Origin: Sulfurimonas sp.
Lineage (GTDB): Bacteria; Campylobacterota; Campylobacteria; Campylobacterales; Sulfurimonadaceae
Assembly: GCA_015663215.1 (NCBI GenBank)
Contig: DQSP01000125.1
Span: 1 to 10,071, forward strand
DNA: 10,071 bases
Reading direction: 5' to 3'
This document shows, in pieces, positions 6,670-10,071 of this stretch (positions are counted from its first letter, which is position 1; each line of letters begins with the position of its first letter). Both the position numbers and the translations under genes were made by a program. The notes beneath the pieces were generated by a model. The model saw only the letters and a program-made list of their open reading frames with translations, did no database searches and was not told the DNA's origin.

Positions 6670-7121
6670 CAGTACTCTTTCATAGCACGAGCGATATCGC
6701 GTTTTTGATCTTTATCTTTTAAGTCTTGGCGTTTATCGTGAAGTTGTTTTCCTTTTGCTATACCTATTTGAATCTTAGCAAGGTTTCTATCGTTAAAATA
6801 GAGCTGTATTGGTACTATGGTGTACCCATCACGATTGACCGCTTTAAGCATCTTTTCTATCTGCTTTTTATGCAGTAGAAGTTTTCTGCTTCCTCTCTCT
6901 TCATGACCATAATAATGGTTAGTAGTTTCTAGTCTACCTATGTGTGCATTAAAAAGTATAGGTTCATCTTTTACAAACTTGATAAAACTATCTTTTAAGT
7001 TTACACGATGAGCCCTAAGACCTTTTACTTCACTACCCATCAACACTAAACCAGCCTCAAATTTCTCTTCAATGAAGTAGTCATGATATGCTTTTTTATT
7101 TTTTGCTATTGTTTCGCCCAT
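6669..7121 (-). CDS. smpB: SsrA-binding protein SmpB
   Basis: SmpB binds tmRNA and carries it to stalled ribosomes for trans-translation. The 150-aa product has the typical length and all familiar blocks: an opening [19 protein letters not shown] (8-26), GSEVKGLR (29-36), the conserved Asn near 41 (VNLKDSF), and the basic C-terminal tail from GKQLHDKR onward, which folds in the mRNA channel. The ATG at 7119-7121 is preceded by GAGAAG, 11 nt after the ispE stop. The tmRNA gene itself is not in this window. The stop codon shares a base with the M23 start. Confidence 0.97.
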   Translation of the reverse strand: MGETIAKNKKAYHDYFIEEKFEAGLVLMGSEVKGLRAHRVNLKDSFIKFVKDEPILFNAHIGRLETTNHYYGHEERGSRKLLLHKKQIEKMLKAVNRDGYTIVPIQLYFNDRNLAKIQIGIAKGKQLHDKRQDLKDKDQKRDIARAMKEY

Positions 7122-7132
7122 TGTCTTCTCGC

Positions 7133-7918
7133 TTAATCTCTTACTTTAAAAAAGCTACTACCGCTTCCACTGAAGAAGTAGCCTGCTTTAAAATGATTTT
7201 TTAATTCTTTATACTCTTGAAGTGCTGGTTTGAACAGGTCGTTTGCTTCATCTGCACTCATACTTTTTAATATCTCCAAAGAAAAAGTCTGTTTTAATTC
7301 TTGTGTTTTAAACCCATCTATAGGAGCATAAAAATCTTCACTATAAGTTTTGTACACACGAGGTGTACTTATCTCTATCTTTGGTGTTTGTGTTTGAATG
7401 TCGAGGAGTTCTTCGTTAAACTCTTCAACTACCTCTCCTATTCCACTTACATTTGCACTATCGTATCCATACACAAAAAATGGCACATCTGCACCAACTT
7501 TTAACCCAATTTGAGCAAGTTCATGGTTACTAAGTCCTAAATCTAAAACAGTGTTGCACATTTTAAGGTAGGTCGCAGCGTCACTACTCCCACCACCAAG
7601 ACCAGCAAATGCAGGAATCTTTTTTGTGACCTTTATAGCATACTTATGCATTAGTTCTTCAAGCTTTTGCGAGGCAGTTGCAGCTTTTAAGGCGAAATAA
7701 GCCTTATATACGGTGTTTTGTTCTGTTTCACAAGAAAAGTCACCTAGTATTTTAAACTCATTGACTTTTGCATCTGTCTCTTCTTTTGGAACAAATTCTA
7801 AAGTATCATAAAGATCTTTAACTTTCATAAAACGAGAAATTATCTCATGATAATTCCCGCGTTTACCTGTAACTTTTAAAAAAATATTTACTTTGGCAAA
7901 GGCTTTATACTGTTTCAT
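7133..7918 (-). CDS. ispE: 4-diphosphocytidyl-2-C-methyl-D-erythritol kinase
   Basis: IspE phosphorylates CDP-methylerythritol with ATP, a middle step of the MEP route to isoprenoid precursors (quinones, undecaprenyl phosphate). The 261-aa product is a GHMP kinase slightly shorter than E. coli IspE (283 aa). It has AKVN near the N-terminus (Lys9), the Gly-rich ATP loop GLGGGSSDA at 106-114, VGADVPFF with Asp144 as probable catalytic base, and a C-terminal SGSGSSFF block (about 249-256). Its ATG (7916-7918) is 5 nt after the csrA stop and has no recognisable Shine-Dalgarno sequence (the upstream bases read AAAAAATAGTTCTA), so it probably depends on ribosomes finishing csrA. Confidence 0.96.
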   Translation of the reverse strand: MKQYKAFAKVNIFLKVTGKRGNYHEIISRFMKVKDLYDTLEFVPKEETDAKVNEFKILGDFSCETEQNTVYKAYFALKAATASQKLEELMHKYAIKVTKKIPAFAGLGGGSSDAATYLKMCNTVLDLGLSNHELAQIGLKVGADVPFFVYGYDSANVSGIGEVVEEFNEELLDIQTQTPKIEISTPRVYKTYSEDFYAPIDGFKTQELKQTFSLEILKSMSADEANDLFKPALQEYKELKNHFKAGYFFSGSGSSFFKVRD

Positions 7919-7923
7919 TAGAA

Positions 7924-8157
7924 CTATTTTTTACCTAGTATTTTACTTAACTCTGCTAACTCTTCTACATCAGTTTTTCCAGCAGCACTTATATTTTGCT
8001 CTCTCACCTGTTCTAGCAGTTCACTCCGCATAATGGAGATTTCTTGTGGAGCATCAATACCGAGCTTAACCACACCATTTTCCACAGACACGATTTTTAC
8101 TATTATATTATCGCCGATTACTATTGATTCATCAAGTTTTCTTGCTAATACTAACAC
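7924..8157 (-). CDS. csrA: Carbon storage regulator CsrA
   Basis: CsrA is a dimeric RNA-binding protein that blocks or stabilises mRNAs at GGA motifs; in Campylobacterota its main known target is flagellin mRNA, and it is antagonised by FliW. I chose GTG at 8155-8157 (77 aa) over the ATG one codon earlier. It gives the canonical start MLVLARKLDESIVIGD, puts the RNA-contacting Arg at exactly position 44, as in E. coli, and places GGAG 6 nt rather than 3 nt upstream. The RNA-binding residues Leu4, Arg6 and Arg44 are all present. The protein is about 16 residues longer than the 61-aa E. coli form. The extra acidic, Ala-rich tail (about 56-77) is where FliW is known to act in other bacteria. The gene overlaps the end of truB by 7 nt. 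Confidence 0.95.
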   Translation of the reverse strand: MLVLARKLDESIVIGDNIIVKIVSVENGVVKLGIDAPQEISIMRSELLEQVREQNISAAGKTDVEELAELSKILGKK

Positions 8158-8978
8158 CATATTCTCCCTAATTCATATTTTACTTCGCCATTTTTCACAG
8201 TGATAATGGAAATATTTTCACCATTATCAAGCCAGTAAGTTCCCTCATCCTGAGTCTTTAAATCATCTAAAGCAAGAACTCTTCCATAAGTTACATTTTC
8301 TTTATCGCCGAGATATTCATTGAGTTCAATATTTAGTGACTTTTTTATATCAAGAGCTTTTTCATTTTCATAAAAAAACTGTCCTTCATTAAGTCTCTCT
8401 AAGGCACTTAAGCTTCCATTTTCTATACCAAGTCTATTGGCTATCATGGACCCGAGAGAACGAATGTATGTACCCTCACTCACCCTTGCTTCAAAAGTCA
8501 CAAAAGGATGACAGTAATGAATAAGTTTTGTTTCATATATAGTAGAGTTTATTTTATTTAACTCAAACTCTACGCCTGCCCTAGCTAAATCATAAGCCCG
8601 TTTACCGTTTATGCGTTTAGCCGAGAAGATTGGAGGTTCATACTCGAGTTCTCCTTCTAAAGACTTCACAGCATTTAGTACTTCTACTTCACTTATAGTA
8701 TCTAATATATCAACATTTTCTATCATTTCACTATCAAGTGAATCACTCTTTGCACCTAACCATAGAGTAGCTCTGTAAACTTTTGGTGTTTTATTTAAAA
8801 AACGGAAAAGTTTTGTGTAGGAACCAAAACCTACAAGTAAAACTCCTTTTGCAAAAGGGTCGAGTGTTCCTGAAAAACCAGCTTTTTTGTCATTGTACTT
8901 TCGTTTTAGAGAATAGAGAAATTTATTTGATCCTATTCCACTTGGTTTATATGCTACAAAGAGTCTATTTAGTCCCAC
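8151..8978 (-). CDS. truB: tRNA pseudouridine(55) synthase TruB
   Basis: TruB makes pseudouridine 55 in the T-loop of most tRNAs. The catalytic block GFSGTLDPFAKGVLLV carries the essential Asp (residue 40 from the chosen start). A later block has the conserved YEPPIFSAKRINGKRAYDLAR pattern (about 112-132), and GTYIRSLG is near 181. I chose GTG at 8976-8978 (275 aa, beginning MGLNRLFVAYKP). It has GGAAAG 8 nt upstream, begins 1 nt after the helicase stop, and fits the family's compact N-terminus. A TTG at 8994-8996 would add six residues but has no ribosome-binding site. The C-terminal ~60 residues form a weakly conserved tail in place of a clear PUA domain. The stop overlaps csrA. Confidence 0.93.
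   Translation of the reverse strand: MGLNRLFVAYKPSGIGSNKFLYSLKRKYNDKKAGFSGTLDPFAKGVLLVGFGSYTKLFRFLNKTPKVYRATLWLGAKSDSLDSEMIENVDILDTISEVEVLNAVKSLEGELEYEPPIFSAKRINGKRAYDLARAGVEFELNKINSTIYETKLIHYCHPFVTFEARVSEGTYIRSLGSMIANRLGIENGSLSALERLNEGQFFYENEKALDIKKSLNIELNEYLGDKENVTYGRVLALDDLKTQDEGTYWLDNGENISIITVKNGEVKYELGRIWC
8158..8168 (-). promoter_or_regulatory. Ribosome-binding site deciding the csrA start
   Basis: GGGAG (8168-8164) lies in the 3' end of truB. Spacing to the first ATG (8160) is 3 nt, too short, while spacing to GTG (8157) is 6 nt, close to ideal. The sequence AGGGA also fits the ANGGA core recognised by CsrA, so self-binding at this site is conceivable, though any purine-rich ribosome-binding site can match by chance. 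Confidence 0.55.
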
Positions 8979-8992
8979 CTTAAAGTCTTTCC
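8979..8992 (-). promoter_or_regulatory. Ribosome-binding site supporting the GTG start of truB
   Basis: GGAAAG (8992-8987), inside the last codons of the helicase gene, stands 8 nt before GTG (8978-8976). The longer alternative start, TTG (8996-8994), is preceded by ATTAGCTTCTTT, without any purine-rich site. Confidence 0.45.
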
Positions 8993-10071
8993 ACAAAAGA
9001 AGCTAATATTTCTCGTTGTGCTCCTGCGAAGTTTATACTAAGCTTAAACTCTTTACCTGCACGACTCACACCATTAATACGACCTGTTCCAAAAATTTTA
9101 TGTCGAACTAGGTCTCCTTTTTTAAAGGCTGTATTTTTAGTAACGATAAGAGAACCTTCACAAAGTCCTGCTTCATTAAAAAAGCGACTTTTACCAAGAT
9201 CACTTCTTCTACCTTTATAAAATCTACTTCCTGCATGAGAGAGAGTAAGCGAGTCTTTTGCTCTAGTCATAGAGACATAACCTAAACGCCGCTCCTCTTC
9301 TAAGTCACTCCCATCACCTACAAGAGGTAAAAAGCCCTCTTCCATACCAATGATAAAGACATGTTCAAATTCTAAACCTTTTGAGGCATGAATACTCATC
9401 ATATAAATTGACTCGCCTTCAACTTGATCTTGTTCACTTTGAAGTGTTAACTCATTTAAAAACTCATCTATAGATACATCGGGAGACTTTTTAATGAAAT
9501 CACGAAAGAGTCCATAAAACTCATCCATATTACGGACTCTGTCTTCTTCATCTTGCATGCCTTTATAGATATCTTTAAGATGAAAAGTATCTTCTAAAAC
9601 ATCGATAAACTCATAAGTAGACTCTTTTGCCACACGAGCTACTTCATCAAGGTTACTCACAAAGTTTTTAAGTGTGGTAGCATTTTTCTTTTTTACTAGT
9701 GTTATTAAGACTTCAATATCTGAATTTTTAATGTACTCATAAATAGAAGTTTCATTTGCATGTGCTGCTAGTTCTATTTTATCTACACTTGCTTTTCCTA
9801 GTCCGCGTTTAGGTTTGTTTACTATGCGCTTTATAGAAAAATCATCATGAGGATTTGTTACTACACGAAGGTAAGATATAAGGTCTTTTACTTCTGCTCT
9901 ATCAAAGAAACGCTGTCCACCTACAAGCTTGTAGCCTATGCCTGAACGATTGAGTCCCTCTTCTATAGAGCGAGAAAGAACATTTACTCGGTATAAAACT
10001 GCTATCTCTTTAGCTGCCACCCCACGGTCTAAAAGTTTTTGAATGTTGATGGCAATTTTACATGCTTCTTC
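8980..10071 (-). CDS. uvrD: UvrD/PcrA/Rep-type superfamily 1A DNA helicase, C-terminal part
   Basis: The last ~363 codons are visible; the reading frame stays open to the right edge, so the Walker A motif and start are outside. The protein would be a 3'-5' DNA helicase of repair and replication-fork maintenance. Visible in order are AVLYRVN followed by SRSIEEGLNRSGIGYKLVGG (motif IV region), the 2A-domain block KRIVNKPKRGLGKASVDKI, and motif V MSIHASKGLEFEHVFIIG. Motif VI follows as EEERRLGYVSMTRAKDSL, whose Arg contacts ATP. The last ~50 residues (KKGDLVRHKIFGTGRINGV onward) resemble the Tudor-like C-terminal domain of UvrD/PcrA that binds RNA polymerase. Choosing between UvrD, PcrA and Rep is not possible from this part. 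The first GTG in frame (10020) is internal, not the start. Confidence 0.94.
   Translation of the reverse strand, partial: EEACKIAINIQKLLDRGVAAKEIAVLYRVNVLSRSIEEGLNRSGIGYKLVGGQRFFDRAEVKDLISYLRVVTNPHDDFSIKRIVNKPKRGLGKASVDKIELAAHANETSIYEYIKNSDIEVLITLVKKKNATTLKNFVSNLDEVARVAKESTYEFIDVLEDTFHLKDIYKGMQDEEDRVRNMDEFYGLFRDFIKKSPDVSIDEFLNELTLQSEQDQVEGESIYMMSIHASKGLEFEHVFIIGMEEGFLPLVGDGSDLEEERRLGYVSMTRAKDSLTLSHAGSRFYKGRRSDLGKSRFFNEAGLCEGSLIVTKNTAFKKGDLVRHKIFGTGRINGVSRAGKEFKLSINFAGAQREILASFVERL

Overview
This AT-rich window looks like a core-genome segment of a Campylobacterota (epsilonproteobacterial) bacterium. A free-living Sulfurimonas- or Sulfurovum-like organism is the best guess, by inference from protein style and gene order; I could not run a search. 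The pointers are the ffh-rpsP-KH protein order, a coiled-coil/zinc-ribbon protein of the Helicobacter HP0958 type, and a CsrA with a long tail. All fourteen genes lie on the minus strand, so transcription runs from the right edge (10071) to the left edge (1). I see no mobile element, tRNA, rRNA, CRISPR array, convincing intrinsic terminator or broken gene.

Right part (10071 to 2685): ten genes are packed almost without spacing. They are a UvrD/PcrA-type helicase (5' end outside the window), truB, csrA, ispE, smpB, an M23 metallopeptidase, a small membrane-anchored TPR protein, a Nif3-family protein, an HP0958-like zinc-ribbon protein and waaA. Neighbours overlap by up to 7 nt or are separated by no more than 11 nt, so one polycistronic message with translational coupling is likely. 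The functions are mixed: DNA repair, tRNA modification, post-transcriptional regulation, isoprenoid precursor synthesis, ribosome rescue, envelope and LPS core synthesis, and probably flagellar regulation. Three starts need attention. truB and csrA are better begun at GTG codons than at the longest possible starts, and waaA appears to begin at TTG.

Middle (2663 to 500): an RluA-family pseudouridine synthase follows waaA after 21 nt, then ffh follows after a 73-nt AT-rich gap with only weak promoter candidates.

Left part (499 to 1): a 207-nt gap separates ffh from rpsP. It opens with a good sigma-70-type promoter (TTGCTT, 17 nt, TATAAT) and continues as a leader of roughly 170 nt that can form three successive stem-loops before the rpsP ribosome-binding site. 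rpsP is followed 2 nt later by the start of a KH-domain protein (khpA type) cut by the window edge. This leader is the most interesting non-coding element here. The rest is ordinary housekeeping sequence, and I found no sign of an undescribed multi-gene system.
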